Positions 16,965-26,852 are shown, counted from the stretch's first letter. The stretch is DNA of 64,000 nt from Pirellulales bacterium (GCA_019636335.1 JAHBXR010000008.1:156834-220833), one strand, 5' to 3'. A program made the numbers and translations. Notes: generated from the sequence alone by a model not told the origin.

Positions 16965-17792
16965 ATGGCACTTCGTCATCTCCTGATGTGCAACGGGTGG
17001 CGCCGTCGAGCCGTGCCGCTCGCGGCCGTGCTCGGTATCGCCTGGGGCAGCTTGCAGGCGAACGTGGCTTGCCTGGCGCAGGCTCCCGCGGCACCACCTG
17101 CCGCCGCACCTGCTGCTGCGCCGGCGCCGGCCGCTCCGGCACCTCGCTTCAAAGAGCAGTCGGAATTCAAGGAACCGACGGGTTCGAAGATCGGGATGAT
17201 CAAGGTCCTGGCCGAAGGGCAGATCACCGATCCAAAGATGTTCGACGACTGGTGCCGGTTCCGCGTGGCCGAATTCACGCTCGGCAAGAACGCGGCGCTG
17301 CTGCCCGAAATGCGGAAGAAGCTCAAGCAGGATATGCAGCGTGCGAAGGATCCGGCGCGGACGCAGGCGGTGAACCGGTTTCTTGCGCACACGCGCGAGA
17401 TCATCGCCGATGGGGCGTACTCTCCCACGGCCCGCGTGAACGCCATCTTGATCTTGGGTGATCTCAACAAGACGGAGCCCAATTTTCAGGGCTCAGGCAC
17501 CGTGCCTCTGCCAGAGGCGCAGGTCGAATTGCTCAAGCTCATCGACAACGCGGGGCCGGTGGACGATCTCAGCGATGCGCTGCGGGCGGCGGCCTTGATC
17601 GGGCTCCAACGTCACGCCGCCGGACCGATGAGCGAAGACGTCAAAAAGAAACTCAGCGACGAGTTGCGTGCCTTGGCTCAAGCGCAGACGCCTCCCGCGG
17701 GCCGCTCTCCCGATGTTCATGATTGGCTCTCGGGGCGCGCGAAGGGGATTCTCGAGGCGCTAGGCGCCGGCGCCAGTGCCACGTCTCCCTAA
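16965..17792 (+). CDS. Hypothetical secreted protein with Ala/Pro linker and helical domain
   Basis: A 275-residue protein not recognised as a named family. A signal peptide (about residues 1-38) is followed by an Ala/Pro-only linker (about residues 40-60). A helical domain follows, with segments such as ARVNAILILGDLN and LSDALRAAALIGLQRHAAGP that look like HEAT-type repeats. An AAGGGA ribosome-binding site precedes the ATG. It lies 107 bases upstream of a large HEAT-repeat protein on the same strand. Two helical-repeat envelope proteins in a row suggest a shared scaffold role, which is inference. Confidence 0.7.
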   Translation: MALRHLLMCNGWRRRAVPLAAVLGIAWGSLQANVACLAQAPAAPPAAAPAAAPAPAAPAPRFKEQSEFKEPTGSKIGMIKVLAEGQITDPKMFDDWCRFRVAEFTLGKNAALLPEMRKKLKQDMQRAKDPARTQAVNRFLAHTREIIADGAYSPTARVNAILILGDLNKTEPNFQGSGTVPLPEAQVELLKLIDNAGPVDDLSDALRAAALIGLQRHAAGPMSEDVKKKLSDELRALAQAQTPPAGRSPDVHDWLSGRAKGILEALGAGASATSP

Positions 17793-17899
17793 CGTCGCCG
17801 TTGTTCGTTCGCTCGTGTGGTTGAAGTTACAGTAGTTACGGATAGATGTCCTGGCGTTGATCTCGTTTCGTGGCTCGTGGCGAATGGATTTGCCCGACC

Positions 17900-20719
17900 A
17901 TGTCCCACACTCTCTCATCACCAGCGTGCATGGATGCCCGCTCTTGCTCCATCGCAAGTGCCGCGGCTCTCGCTACGCGCGCTTGGGTCCGACTGTCGCC
18001 GTGCCTGCTGTGCCTGGCGATCGTCGGTTGCCAGACGCTGAACCTCAGTGAGCGACCCGACGCGCTGGCGACAACGTCCGAGGCGCCCGATGCTGACGCC
18101 AGCGCGCCCTCTTCAACCGCGGCCACGAACGCCGCCAGGTCGAAGGGGGAGTCGAAAGGGGAAAAGCTCGCGCCCGAGGAAGTCGAGCGCGAGGCGGCGC
18201 TGGCCGACGTCGAACGTCAACTGGGCAGCGACATCTGGTTTCAGACTTCGCGCCGCGCGGGGGAGATCGACTGGCTGCGCGATCACCTCAACGATCAGGC
18301 GCCGGTGCTGCAAGCAGGGAGCGCCGCGGCGCCGAACCATCGCACTTCAAAACCGACCGCCAGCGCTCCGAGCGAATACCGCTGGCGTCACGTCGGCGTG
18401 GAAGAAATCCTCGCGCGTCCTGCCAAGAAACGACCGAACCTGCGCGTGGCGTTGAATTCGACGCGGCGGGTGGTGGCGGCCAACGCGGCGATCGCCCTGG
18501 CGCGCCAGGACGACACCACTTGCCTGCCGACGCTGATTGCTTCGGTGGAAAGCAGCGAATTGAATCTTCCCTGCCGCCGCGCGGCGGCCGAGGCGCTCGG
18601 CTACCTGGACACAGCCGCGGCGCAACCGGCCCTGCACGAGTTGCTCGACGAGTATGGCCGCTTTGGCGAGGGAGTTCGTAGTTATCTCCCCGAGTTGCAC
18701 GCGGAGTTGTTGCGGGCACTCGCCCAACAAAATGCACCTGGCGCCGAGCAGCGTTATGCCGCCGCCCTGAAGAGCCAGGCCGCCGAGGTGCGGATCGTCG
18801 CGCTGGCGGCTCTGTCGCAGAACCCGGGCGTGACACTGCCTCCGCAAGCCCACGAACTGCGTTACGATCCCGATCGCCGGGTACGTCAGGTAGCGCTCCT
18901 GGCGCTGGCCAAGTCGGGCTCGCCGGAGGCGGTGGCGACCATCGCTTCAGGCCTGCGCGATCACGAGTTGCCCGTGCAGCTCGCCTCGATTCGAGCGCTC
19001 GGGCAACTGGGAGGCGAGGGCTCGCGCGTGCCGCTCGAAGAGCAACTGGGCGCTCAGCGTCCCGAGGTGATTCGCATCGCCGCGGCCGAGGCACTGGTAA
19101 CGATGCAATCGGAGTCGTCCTTGTACCTGGCCGTGCAGGACCAATCGTGGCGCGTGCGCGCGGCGGTGGCGCGCGGCATCGGCGGGTTCCGGGGAGCGGG
19201 ACCGGGCAAGCTCGCCGCGCGGCTTCTGACCGATCAGAGTCCGATGGTGCAGGCCGCCGCGGTCGAGGCGATTGCGGCGTGGCCTTTTGAAGAGGCGGCC
19301 CCCTTGTGGCTGCTGGCCGTGCAGCGGCCGGGCTATGCGACGAAGAAAGGGGCGCTCGCGCACCTGGCCGAGCGCTGGTCGGAGGCGACCAACTTCCCGA
19401 TCGATGCGCCGTTCGACGCGCAGCGCGAGGCGTTGGGTGCCCTCGAACGTCGCGCGGCCACCGAACAGATCGTTGCGGCCGCGGTCGATGAAGAAACGGA
19501 CCTCAAATCACTCACCACGCAGGAAGTCGACGCGCCGCAAGTGGCACAGGTTGCCTCGCCGGTGCAGCCCGTGGCTGGCGCGAATGCGGGCGCCTCGCTC
19601 AACACGGCTACCTTGGCTCCGCAGACGAGCGAGACGGCGTATAGCATACAACTGGCGCGGGTCGATCAACTGCTGTCGATCGTCGATCAGGCTGGCGCGA
19701 ACGCGAACGATCGCGCCGCAGCCCTGGCTGCATTATCGGCCATGGAAGATGATTTGCTTGCGCCCCTCACGGTGCTCGCGCTCGAGCGTGGCCGGCCCAT
19801 TCCCGAGGCCCTCTACCGCCACGTGCTCCCCGAGCGCGATGCGGTCTTCGAGGTGCTGTTGCAACTCGACGCCGCGGAGATCGTCGAGCGGCGTCGCGCG
19901 GCGAGCTCGCTGGTCGCACGAGTCCGTGAGCGCCCGCTATCGCGTTTGGCGCTCGTGCGCCTGGTCGAGAAGGTCATGGTCGAGCGCGATGCCGACGTGT
20001 GGCGGAGCGCGCTCGTGGTTACCGCCTCTGAACCGGACGAGGCCGCGGTGCGACTGGCGTATGCGGCACTGACGCACGAAGCGCCCGACGTGCGCCGCCG
20101 CGGCTGCGAGTATCTGGCCCAGCATGCCGACCCGCGCCACGTGACGGTCTTGCTGCCGAGCTTGACCGATGCCGATCCAACCGTGGTGCGAGCGGGCGTT
20201 CGCGCGCTGGGGGAACCGGGCATGCTGGCCGATCCGCGGCCCGTCGAAACGCTGCTCGCCACGCCCGATCGCTTCGTCCAGCTCGAAGCGGCACGAACCC
20301 TGGCCCGCGCGGGGCACGAGAGTGGCCGCGCGGCGCTGGAGCGTCTGGTGTACGATCTCGATCTCGACGTGCGCATGCAGGCCGTGCGGATGATGGGCGA
20401 AGTTCCCCACGCCGAATACACCGCGGCGCTGATGAATTCGCTCGACGGGCCGCCAGGGTTGAAACGAGCCGCCGCGGCGAGTCTGGCCAATGTCGTGGGA
20501 CAGAACATCGGCCGCGGCAACGACGTCACGCCACCCACGCTCGACGAACAGGCCATTCGCTGGCGGCGCTGGTTCGAGCGTGCGAACGAGTCGGCGGCGG
20601 TACAGCCCGCCGTGGCCAGGCGCCCGTCGGCGAACGCTCCGCTCTCCGTGGCCGCGCCGGCGAGCGATCAAAGCCAGAGCCGGGCCACGTCGTACCAGCC
20701 GCGCAGCGACGGGCGGTAG
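17900..20719 (+). CDS. Large HEAT-repeat putative lipoprotein
   Basis: A protein of about 939 residues. A hydrophobic segment ending in CLLCLAIVGCQ resembles a lipoprotein signal, so it may be anchored in the membrane facing out. Most of the rest consists of HEAT / PBS-lyase-like helical repeats, with recurring patterns such as RRAAAEALGYLDTAAAQPAL, VRIVALAALSQNPG and VQLASIRALGQLGGEG. The last 60 residues are low complexity. HEAT arrays bind proteins, and no catalytic motif is seen. The start is uncertain: ATG at 17900, ATG at 17930 and GTG at 17870 are all in frame without strong ribosome-binding sites. The 3' end overlaps the convergent ecfT-like gene by 52 bases. Confidence 0.75.
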   Translation: MSHTLSSPACMDARSCSIASAAALATRAWVRLSPCLLCLAIVGCQTLNLSERPDALATTSEAPDADASAPSSTAATNAARSKGESKGEKLAPEEVEREAALADVERQLGSDIWFQTSRRAGEIDWLRDHLNDQAPVLQAGSAAAPNHRTSKPTASAPSEYRWRHVGVEEILARPAKKRPNLRVALNSTRRVVAANAAIALARQDDTTCLPTLIASVESSELNLPCRRAAAEALGYLDTAAAQPALHELLDEYGRFGEGVRSYLPELHAELLRALAQQNAPGAEQRYAAALKSQAAEVRIVALAALSQNPGVTLPPQAHELRYDPDRRVRQVALLALAKSGSPEAVATIASGLRDHELPVQLASIRALGQLGGEGSRVPLEEQLGAQRPEVIRIAAAEALVTMQSESSLYLAVQDQSWRVRAAVARGIGGFRGAGPGKLAARLLTDQSPMVQAAAVEAIAAWPFEEAAPLWLLAVQRPGYATKKGALAHLAERWSEATNFPIDAPFDAQREALGALERRAATEQIVAAAVDEETDLKSLTTQEVDAPQVAQVASPVQPVAGANAGASLNTATLAPQTSETAYSIQLARVDQLLSIVDQAGANANDRAAALAALSAMEDDLLAPLTVLALERGRPIPEALYRHVLPERDAVFEVLLQLDAAEIVERRRAASSLVARVRERPLSRLALVRLVEKVMVERDADVWRSALVVTASEPDEAAVRLAYAALTHEAPDVRRRGCEYLAQHADPRHVTVLLPSLTDADPTVVRAGVRALGEPGMLADPRPVETLLATPDRFVQLEAARTLARAGHESGRAALERLVYDLDLDVRMQAVRMMGEVPHAEYTAALMNSLDGPPGLKRAAAASLANVVGQNIGRGNDVTPPTLDEQAIRWRRWFERANESAAVQPAVARRPSANAPLSVAAPASDQSQSRATSYQPRSDGR

Positions 20720-21552
20720 AACAGCTCGGCCAGGTAGAGCCAGTACAAGAGCTTCACTGTCGCGATGCCGATCCACGTCGCGGCGAGCGTGCCGAGCATG
20801 AGCCACTCGATAGAACGGAAGCGGAGTGCCGGGTAGTAGGTGCGGCGCTCGAGCGGATCGAATCCTCGACTGGCGACCGAGGCTGCCAGGGTCGTCGCGC
20901 GGCGCAATCCCGCGGCGAGCACGGGATAGAACAGCGCCACTTCGCCGCGGAGCGAGAATCGCGTGGTGCGAGACCCGCCGTAACCGCGTAGTCGGCGCGC
21001 CCGGCGGACAGTGGCCAACTCGTCGGCCAAGAGGGGAAGAAACCGCAGGGCCGTGACCGTGGTAAAGCCAATCGCCACCGGCACGCGCAGGCGCCCCAGC
21101 GCCGCCAGCAATCGCTCGGGACTGGTCGATAGGCAGACGGTGAGACCTGCCATCATCACGGCGAGCAATCGCAACGATTGCGTCAGACCGTACAGCGCGC
21201 CCTCGCGTGAAAGGGACAGTCCCGACCATACTCGGCCGTTCCATTCGAAGGGTGGAATCAAGCGCACGAGCACCGTGCGCGGCAATTCGGCATAGAAGAG
21301 CGCCTGGCTGAGCAGCGTGCTCCACACGATGGCTAGCAAAAGAGCGAACACGACCAGCCATGCCGTTGCCCTCATGCGGAGTGCGACGACCGACAGCGCG
21401 GCCACGATGAACAAGGTCGCCAGCGCGGCGGTGCTGTCGAGAACGATGCTCAGGGTCGAAACCCAGGCCAGCCAGGCCAGCTTGAGGCGCGGATCGAACC
21501 GCGTGAGCCACGGCGCGCCGTGCGCGTCGGAGAGAATGAGTCCGCCACTCAT
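20668..21552 (-). CDS. ECF transporter transmembrane protein (EcfT/CbiQ family)
   Basis: A 294-residue membrane protein with about six hydrophobic segments. Family marks are the N-terminal FDPRLKLAWL and two cytoplasmic coupling-helix motifs, RRARRLRGYGG and ASVASRGFDP, which correspond to the Ala-Arg-Gly signatures that dock on the ATPase dimer. In an ECF importer this subunit links the ATPases to a substrate-binding S component. Its ATG overlaps the stop of the ATPase gene by four bases (ATGA), so it is translationally coupled. The C-terminal region ends in an extra hydrophobic stretch (VKLLYWLYLAELFY). Its last 52 bases overlap the convergent HEAT gene. Confidence 0.87.
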   Translation of the reverse strand: MSGGLILSDAHGAPWLTRFDPRLKLAWLAWVSTLSIVLDSTAALATLFIVAALSVVALRMRATAWLVVFALLLAIVWSTLLSQALFYAELPRTVLVRLIPPFEWNGRVWSGLSLSREGALYGLTQSLRLLAVMMAGLTVCLSTSPERLLAALGRLRVPVAIGFTTVTALRFLPLLADELATVRRARRLRGYGGSRTTRFSLRGEVALFYPVLAAGLRRATTLAASVASRGFDPLERRTYYPALRFRSIEWLMLGTLAATWIGIATVKLLYWLYLAELFYRPSLRGWYDVARLWL

Positions 21553-23216
21553 GCTCGAAGCTCCTGGGCCAGCTCCGCTGGAGTCCAACCGAGCAGCCCG
21601 CGTTGTCTGCGCAGCTCGAGCAGTGGCGTGCGCAGCAGTCGGGCTTGCCGCAGAAGCTCGTCGCGGGCGATGAACTCTTCGGGCGTGCAGTCGGCCAGCA
21701 GTTGGCCACCCGTCAGCACCAGCACGCGATCGGCATAGCGCGCGACAGAGCGCAAATCATGCGTGGCGAACAGCACCGCGCCGACCGGCGCGGGACCTTG
21801 CAAGGCGGCGGTGATGGCCTGCATCACGCGTTCGACCTGGCGCAGGTCTTGTCCGGTCGTCGGTTCGTCGAGCAGCAGAACGCGCGGCGCGAGGGTGAGC
21901 GTAGCCGCCACGGCGGTGCGCAGCCGCTCTCCCTGGCTGAGGGCCATCGGCGGCTCGTCGAGCATGTCGACCAGGTCGAGCGCTCCAGCGGCATTGGCGA
22001 CGCGTCGATCCACCTCGCCGGGATCGAGCCCCAACTGCCGCGGCCCGAAGGCCAGTTCCTCGCACACGGTGGCCGAAAAGAGCATCAGGTCGGGGTTCTG
22101 CAGCACGAGCCCGATCGCCGCGCGGTCGCGGTCGATCGCGGGCGCGTCGACCTTTCCTTCGCTGGGCCGCATGACTCCGGCCAAGACGGACAGAAGGGTG
22201 CTCTTGCCCGAGCCATTCGGTCCGACGAGTGCCACGCGCTGGCCCGATCGAATGGCAAAGCTCAACGAGTTCCAGATCGGTTCCGCGCGTCGCGAGAAGC
22301 GATGGGTGAGTTGCTCGACGCTCAGCAGCCGTGACGGCGAATTTCTCTTGGTGACTGAGTGTGAAGGCCCGCTCGCGGTCGGCTCCTCTCCCGCCGGGGA
22401 TGAGGGGATGTCGCCAGCATGAGAGAACAAAGCATGCAGCGATTGTCCGCTTCGCACGGCCAACTCGTAGAGTTCCGGCGGATCGAGGTCGTGCTGCGCG
22501 AGCGCGGCGTGTACGCGTGCGACGTCGCGCGGATCGAGATCGGCCACGAGCAGGCCTTCGTCGATCACGAGCAGCCGATCGGCATGGTCGATGATCTCGT
22601 CCAACCGATGCTCGGCAGTGACCAGGGTCAGCCCCGCCTGGCGCAAGTCGTCGAGCGTTTGCAGCAGTTCGCCCGCGGTGGCGCGATCGAGCTGGCTGAG
22701 GGGTTCGTCGAGCAGCACGATCTGGGGTTCCATCGCCAGAATGCTCGCCAACAGCAGGCGCTGCTTCTGACCACCGGAGAGATGGGCCGTGCGGGCATCG
22801 CGGAATTGGGCGAGTCCGACCCGTGCGAGGGCCGCGGCGACGCGCTCGCCGATCTCGGCCTCGTCGACCGAAAGATTCTCCAACCCGAAGGCGACTTCGG
22901 CCGCCACGGTGGTGCTGCAGATCTGATCGTCGGGCGATTGGAACACGATGCCGACGGTGCGGGCAAGCTCGGCCCTGGTGATGTGGCGCGTGTCCCGGCC
23001 ATCGAGTTCGACCCGTCCCCGCATGGTGCCCGCGGTGTGATGCGGAATGAGTCCCGCCAGCGCGCGCAGCAGCGTCGACTTGCCCGAGCCGGTGCGTCCC
23101 GCGAGGAGAGTCCACGTGCCCGGCTCGAGTGTGAAATCGATCTCGGCCAAGGACGGAACCGTTCGGCCGGCGAATGTGTAGCCGAGATCGACGACCTGCA
23201 GGGGGGGAGTACTCAT
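21549..23216 (-). CDS. Fused double ATPase of an ECF transporter (EcfA-EcfA, YkoD-like)
   Basis: A 555-residue protein with two complete ABC domains. Domain 1 has a Walker A (GRTGSGKST, residues 40-48), the Q-loop FQSPDDQ typical of ECF ATPases, LSGGQ (146-150) and the Walker B LLDEP with Glu171. Domain 2, after a linker at about residues 265-300, has GPNGSGKST, LVLQNPD, LSQGE in place of LSGGQ, and LLLDEPTTGQD. Fused ATPases of this type occur in YkoD-like thiamine/HMP systems and some cobalt/nickel systems. It powers import together with EcfT and an S component. ATGA overlaps at both ends couple it to its neighbours. Confidence 0.9.
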   Translation of the reverse strand: MSTPPLQVVDLGYTFAGRTVPSLAEIDFTLEPGTWTLLAGRTGSGKSTLLRALAGLIPHHTAGTMRGRVELDGRDTRHITRAELARTVGIVFQSPDDQICSTTVAAEVAFGLENLSVDEAEIGERVAAALARVGLAQFRDARTAHLSGGQKQRLLLASILAMEPQIVLLDEPLSQLDRATAGELLQTLDDLRQAGLTLVTAEHRLDEIIDHADRLLVIDEGLLVADLDPRDVARVHAALAQHDLDPPELYELAVRSGQSLHALFSHAGDIPSSPAGEEPTASGPSHSVTKRNSPSRLLSVEQLTHRFSRRAEPIWNSLSFAIRSGQRVALVGPNGSGKSTLLSVLAGVMRPSEGKVDAPAIDRDRAAIGLVLQNPDLMLFSATVCEELAFGPRQLGLDPGEVDRRVANAAGALDLVDMLDEPPMALSQGERLRTAVAATLTLAPRVLLLDEPTTGQDLRQVERVMQAITAALQGPAPVGAVLFATHDLRSVARYADRVLVLTGGQLLADCTPEEFIARDELLRQARLLRTPLLELRRQRGLLGWTPAELAQELRA

Positions 23217-25138
23217 CGCGCGGTGCTCCGCAATCGTTGCCCGAGGGCCGCACCGGCGAGCGCGCCGATCGTGCCGTAGAGCACCCCCACGATGAGCGCC
23301 ACCGCCGTGACGTACCAAGTGGCAAAGAAAAGGCGCACGAGTAATTGCATCAGGCAGAACTGGGCAAACAGCACGAGCCCATTCGCCAGGCCGATGGCGC
23401 CGGCGGTACGCCAGCGCGTCGACCATCTCGAGAACGTTGTTGCCTCATCATGAGCAAAGGTGCTGCGCGTCGTCACGCCGGCGAGCGCGAGCAGCGTTTC
23501 GTTGCAGACGATGCTCACCGTGACGAAGACGACGTCGAGCAGGCCGAACTGCCCGCTGAACATGGCGTTTAACAAGAAGACCGTGAGGCTCGACACCGTG
23601 ACGGTGCCGGGGCGAGGGACGAGCACGACCAAGGCCGCCAGCACGAGACAGGTGAGTCCTTCGTTGCCGACACCGGCAAGGAAGATGGCAAAAGGACCCG
23701 CCACGGCGGCGATCACGTCTCCTGCGATGCGCGAGCCGAACGACACGGCAAAGTGGAGGGCCGCCAGCATGCCGATCACGGCCAGGCTCGTCGTGCCAAG
23801 CGAGCCGATCCAGCGTCGCCCGACGCAGAAGAAGAGGAGCCACGCCACGGCCGAAACGACCAGCGACGCAGCCGCCACCGTGGCCACGACCGGGTTGCCC
23901 CGCACGACGCGCAGCGGCGCATCGATCGAGTAGAGCGGCGCGGCGCTCCCAGCGAGCGAAACGCGGATCTGGCGCACGTAGTCGCCGGGGGACGTCTCGG
24001 GACGCACAAAGAGCGGGATGACGGCCCAGGCGGTCTCGCGCGGAGGCACGCGCAACAGGTGTACGGCCGTGGCCGACTCGCGCGGCGCCGCCCAAACGGG
24101 CGGGGCGAAGTTCAACAGCGGCGCGTCACCACTCGCGGCGACCACCTCCGACTCGAGAAGCAAATTGAGCGGTACATCGCTGCGATTCTCGATCGGCAAG
24201 CCCTGGTAGGCGTACGGCCCATGAAAGTTGAAGACCCGTTCGGTCGGCTGCAACCAGCGCCGCACGGTCGCCCAGACCGCGTCGGGAAGCGTAACGGTGT
24301 CTCCCTGGCGTTCTGGCCGAGGGCGCCCTTGGGGATCGCAGGGGAAGGCCACGTTGCCCGGCGCGATCAGTTCACGTAGTCGTTCGCGCGACACCCGCTG
24401 TAGCTCGAGCGTGATCGACTGTTCTTCCGGAGGCATGGCGTCAACGCGTCGCACGATCACCTCGATGCGCGCCGTGTCCGCGTCGGCGCGCAGGCGTGCC
24501 TCGCCGAGCACCTGCGCGTAATCGTGCTGCACGTTCAATCCGAGCGTGCGAACGTAATCGCCTGCGTCGGTGTGTTGCAGATCCGGATCTTCGCTGTTGA
24601 GATCCATGCTCTGCTCCGGGCGCAGCATGATCTCGAATCGCGCGGGCGTCTGCACGAGATTCTCGAGCACGAGGCCGAACGAGAGCTGTCCATCCTCGGG
24701 CAGCAGCGCCCGCCAGACAGGGGGCTCGCCCAAGGGGACGCCCCCCTGACCCCAGGGGGCCTCGAGGGTCCCCCGCCACGTTGGTTTTTCCGGCGGCGCC
24801 GTGACGGTGGTGTGAAGCTGGCGGTCGGCAAGCTGCCATTCGAGCACGTACGTCGTGCCGGGCTGCCAGTCGAAGGGGACGTCGAACGCACGACGTTGTC
24901 CGGTCAGCGGAAGCTCTCGCTCGAGCGTCCCCCCTGACGTGCGAACCAAGAGTCGCTCGGCGGCGACGGGCTGGGAAAAGTGGACACTCAGGCCGAAGTG
25001 GGTGAATTCGACCTGCGGAGGCGCGAGTTCCGCCTGCGAAGATTGCCGCTCGCAACCGCCCCCCAACAGCACGCACACGACGAGCGCGACGATGCCGCGC
25101 GCGGCGCTAATGCACAATGTGAACCTGGTGCGTGCCAT
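23213..25138 (-). CDS. Extracytoplasmic domain fused to a putative ECF S component
   Basis: A 641-residue protein with two parts. An N-terminal signal ending in LLGGGCERQ (possible lipid-attached Cys29) leads into about 390 residues of beta-rich extracytoplasmic sequence without a recognised family. From about residue 425 there are six hydrophobic segments. Their pattern (GDVIAAVAGPFAIFLAG, then VPRPGTVTVSSLTVFLLNA, then VSIVCNETLLALAG) resembles, from memory, the YkoE-type S component of thiamine/hydroxymethylpyrimidine importers. The position directly before the ATPase gene with an ATGA overlap supports an S-component role. The substrate is unknown. The fusion of a large outer domain to an S component is unusual. 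Confidence 0.65.
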   Translation of the reverse strand: MARTRFTLCISAARGIVALVVCVLLGGGCERQSSQAELAPPQVEFTHFGLSVHFSQPVAAERLLVRTSGGTLERELPLTGQRRAFDVPFDWQPGTTYVLEWQLADRQLHTTVTAPPEKPTWRGTLEAPWGQGGVPLGEPPVWRALLPEDGQLSFGLVLENLVQTPARFEIMLRPEQSMDLNSEDPDLQHTDAGDYVRTLGLNVQHDYAQVLGEARLRADADTARIEVIVRRVDAMPPEEQSITLELQRVSRERLRELIAPGNVAFPCDPQGRPRPERQGDTVTLPDAVWATVRRWLQPTERVFNFHGPYAYQGLPIENRSDVPLNLLLESEVVAASGDAPLLNFAPPVWAAPRESATAVHLLRVPPRETAWAVIPLFVRPETSPGDYVRQIRVSLAGSAAPLYSIDAPLRVVRGNPVVATVAAASLVVSAVAWLLFFCVGRRWIGSLGTTSLAVIGMLAALHFAVSFGSRIAGDVIAAVAGPFAIFLAGVGNEGLTCLVLAALVVLVPRPGTVTVSSLTVFLLNAMFSGQFGLLDVVFVTVSIVCNETLLALAGVTTRSTFAHDEATTFSRWSTRWRTAGAIGLANGLVLFAQFCLMQLLVRLFFATWYVTAVALIVGVLYGTIGALAGAALGQRLRSTAR

Positions 25139-26852
25139 ACAAGTCGAAACCATCGGGCGTCGGTGCGGGAACTTCCGTCACCGCGATCCAGCGCCCGTCG
25201 GCGCTGATGTCGGCATTGAAGATGACGGGACCTTCGGTCGCGTAGTAGTACACCAGCTTGTCGCTCCCACCGCCAGGACGGGCGAGATCGAAGAGCAGAA
25301 AGCCGAACTGCCCCGGCTCGCCTGCGCCCGGCAGTTCGCGGCAGGTCACCATCAGCCAGCGAGGATCGGCCTCCCCCTCGGCTCGATTGCACCACACGCC
25401 CGACAGCGCGAACGGACCACGATAGCGCCAGCGGACGGAGCCTTCGAGCCCCAAGGCCGTCAGCATGTTGGCCCCGCGATGGGGCGCGGGGGCCTGATGG
25501 GCCGCCTGCGGGCTGCCGAAGGGGACGTGCGAGTTTTGCGTCTCGAAGTAGATGGTGTCGCCAAAGGCCCGCGTGTAGCTGCAGGCGGCAGCGACGGGAA
25601 GGCCCCCGACCAGCACCGGCGTGCCGAGTTCAAAGGTCTCGACTCGCGGCGGCCGACCTGCTTGAGGCAGAAAGAGCAAGGCGCGACCATCGGCCAATCC
25701 GAGACCGAAGCGATCTCCTCGTGGCGAGACGGCCACCGAATCCCAGGCCTCGAGTCGTTGAAAGTGTGGCTCGAGCGGGTTCGGCGAGTAGCGGTAGACG
25801 ACCTCTCCCGAGAGTCCGTCGAGTTGATAGAACGTGTTGCCGCGGACGCGCGGTTCCGCCTCGGGGGAGATCGGCGGATTCGCCAGGAAGACGAGCTTCG
25901 TACCGGCCGCATCGATCGCGGCATGCGTGATCGACAGTTCCGCGGCACGCTCGCCCGGGAATTGCCAGAGCGTTTTCCCATCGGCAGAGACGGAATAGAG
26001 CATCGAGCGGACGCGGGGCGTGCCGCCGACCGACCAACTGTGCAGTCCCACCACGAACAGCCGGCCATCGTCGCTGACGGCGAGATCGTGTACGGCCGGC
26101 AGCGAGTAGACTCCGTATCGATCCCCCGGCGGTAGACGGCTCGACTCGAGTTGATCGGCCAAACGTAACGTCCAAATCCGCCGGAATGCCTTGGCGTTAC
26201 CATGCTCCGAGGGGAGGGCGAGGGCGAAGAGATTCGCATCGGGACTCTGCTCGCCGACGTAGAGCTGCCGTCCATCGGGGGACCAGGCGAGCTGCTTGAT
26301 CTGCCCTTCGCTGATGCGCTGGTGATGAAGCAGCTTGCCGGTAAAGATGTCGACCACGCGGAGATGCCCCGCCAACGTGCCGATGGCGAGGAGTCGATTG
26401 TCGGGCGAAAAACGCACGACACTGTCGGGGGGCGTGCCCGTGGCGGCTCCCATGCCGGCGCCGGCCGAGGCCGAGGCGTCTTCGAGCGGGATGGTGCGCA
26501 CGAGGTAGGGACTCGGAGCAGCCGGAGCACGCATGGCTTGCTCTGCTTTACGATCGACGGTGATGCGATACTCGGCGCGCGGTTGCCAATCGAAGAAGAG
26601 GATCTGCCGCTGGCTCGATCCCTCGTCGAGCGTGACTGAATCGTCGATATCGATGGCGTTGCCCGCGGCATCGCGGATCGAAACGTCGCCGGGAACGCTA
26701 ACGGAAAGGCCTTGGCGAACGAATTGCACAGGGTCTTGGGCCATTGCCTGATTGACAATCAAGCAGAGCAGCAAAGCCAGCCGTGGCACGCGGCGCCAAA
26801 TTATCAGCGCGAATGCGTTGGTTCGCGCACCACGCGCACCACTGCGGACCAT
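25107..26852 (-). CDS. Secreted beta-propeller protein of the ECF transporter operon
   Basis: A 581-residue protein with a signal peptide (VPRLALLLCLIVNQAMAQ) and a body of WD40/PQQ-like propeller blades. Examples are RFSPDNRLLAIGTLAGHLRVVDIFTG, LAWSPDGRQLYVG, LAVSDDGRLFVVG and ADISADGRWIAVTE. No catalytic motif is visible. The 3' end overlaps the start of the S-component fusion gene by 32 bases, so the two are translated together. This suggests an outside receptor or assembly partner for the transporter. The ATG at 26852 is chosen because it places the signal peptide near the N terminus. The frame stays open up to 27062, but that part is Arg-rich and made of short DNA repeats. Confidence 0.7.
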   Translation of the reverse strand: MVRSGARGARTNAFALIIWRRVPRLALLLCLIVNQAMAQDPVQFVRQGLSVSVPGDVSIRDAAGNAIDIDDSVTLDEGSSQRQILFFDWQPRAEYRITVDRKAEQAMRAPAAPSPYLVRTIPLEDASASAGAGMGAATGTPPDSVVRFSPDNRLLAIGTLAGHLRVVDIFTGKLLHHQRISEGQIKQLAWSPDGRQLYVGEQSPDANLFALALPSEHGNAKAFRRIWTLRLADQLESSRLPPGDRYGVYSLPAVHDLAVSDDGRLFVVGLHSWSVGGTPRVRSMLYSVSADGKTLWQFPGERAAELSITHAAIDAAGTKLVFLANPPISPEAEPRVRGNTFYQLDGLSGEVVYRYSPNPLEPHFQRLEAWDSVAVSPRGDRFGLGLADGRALLFLPQAGRPPRVETFELGTPVLVGGLPVAAACSYTRAFGDTIYFETQNSHVPFGSPQAAHQAPAPHRGANMLTALGLEGSVRWRYRGPFALSGVWCNRAEGEADPRWLMVTCRELPGAGEPGQFGFLLFDLARPGGGSDKLVYYYATEGPVIFNADISADGRWIAVTEVPAPTPDGFDLYGTHQVHIVH

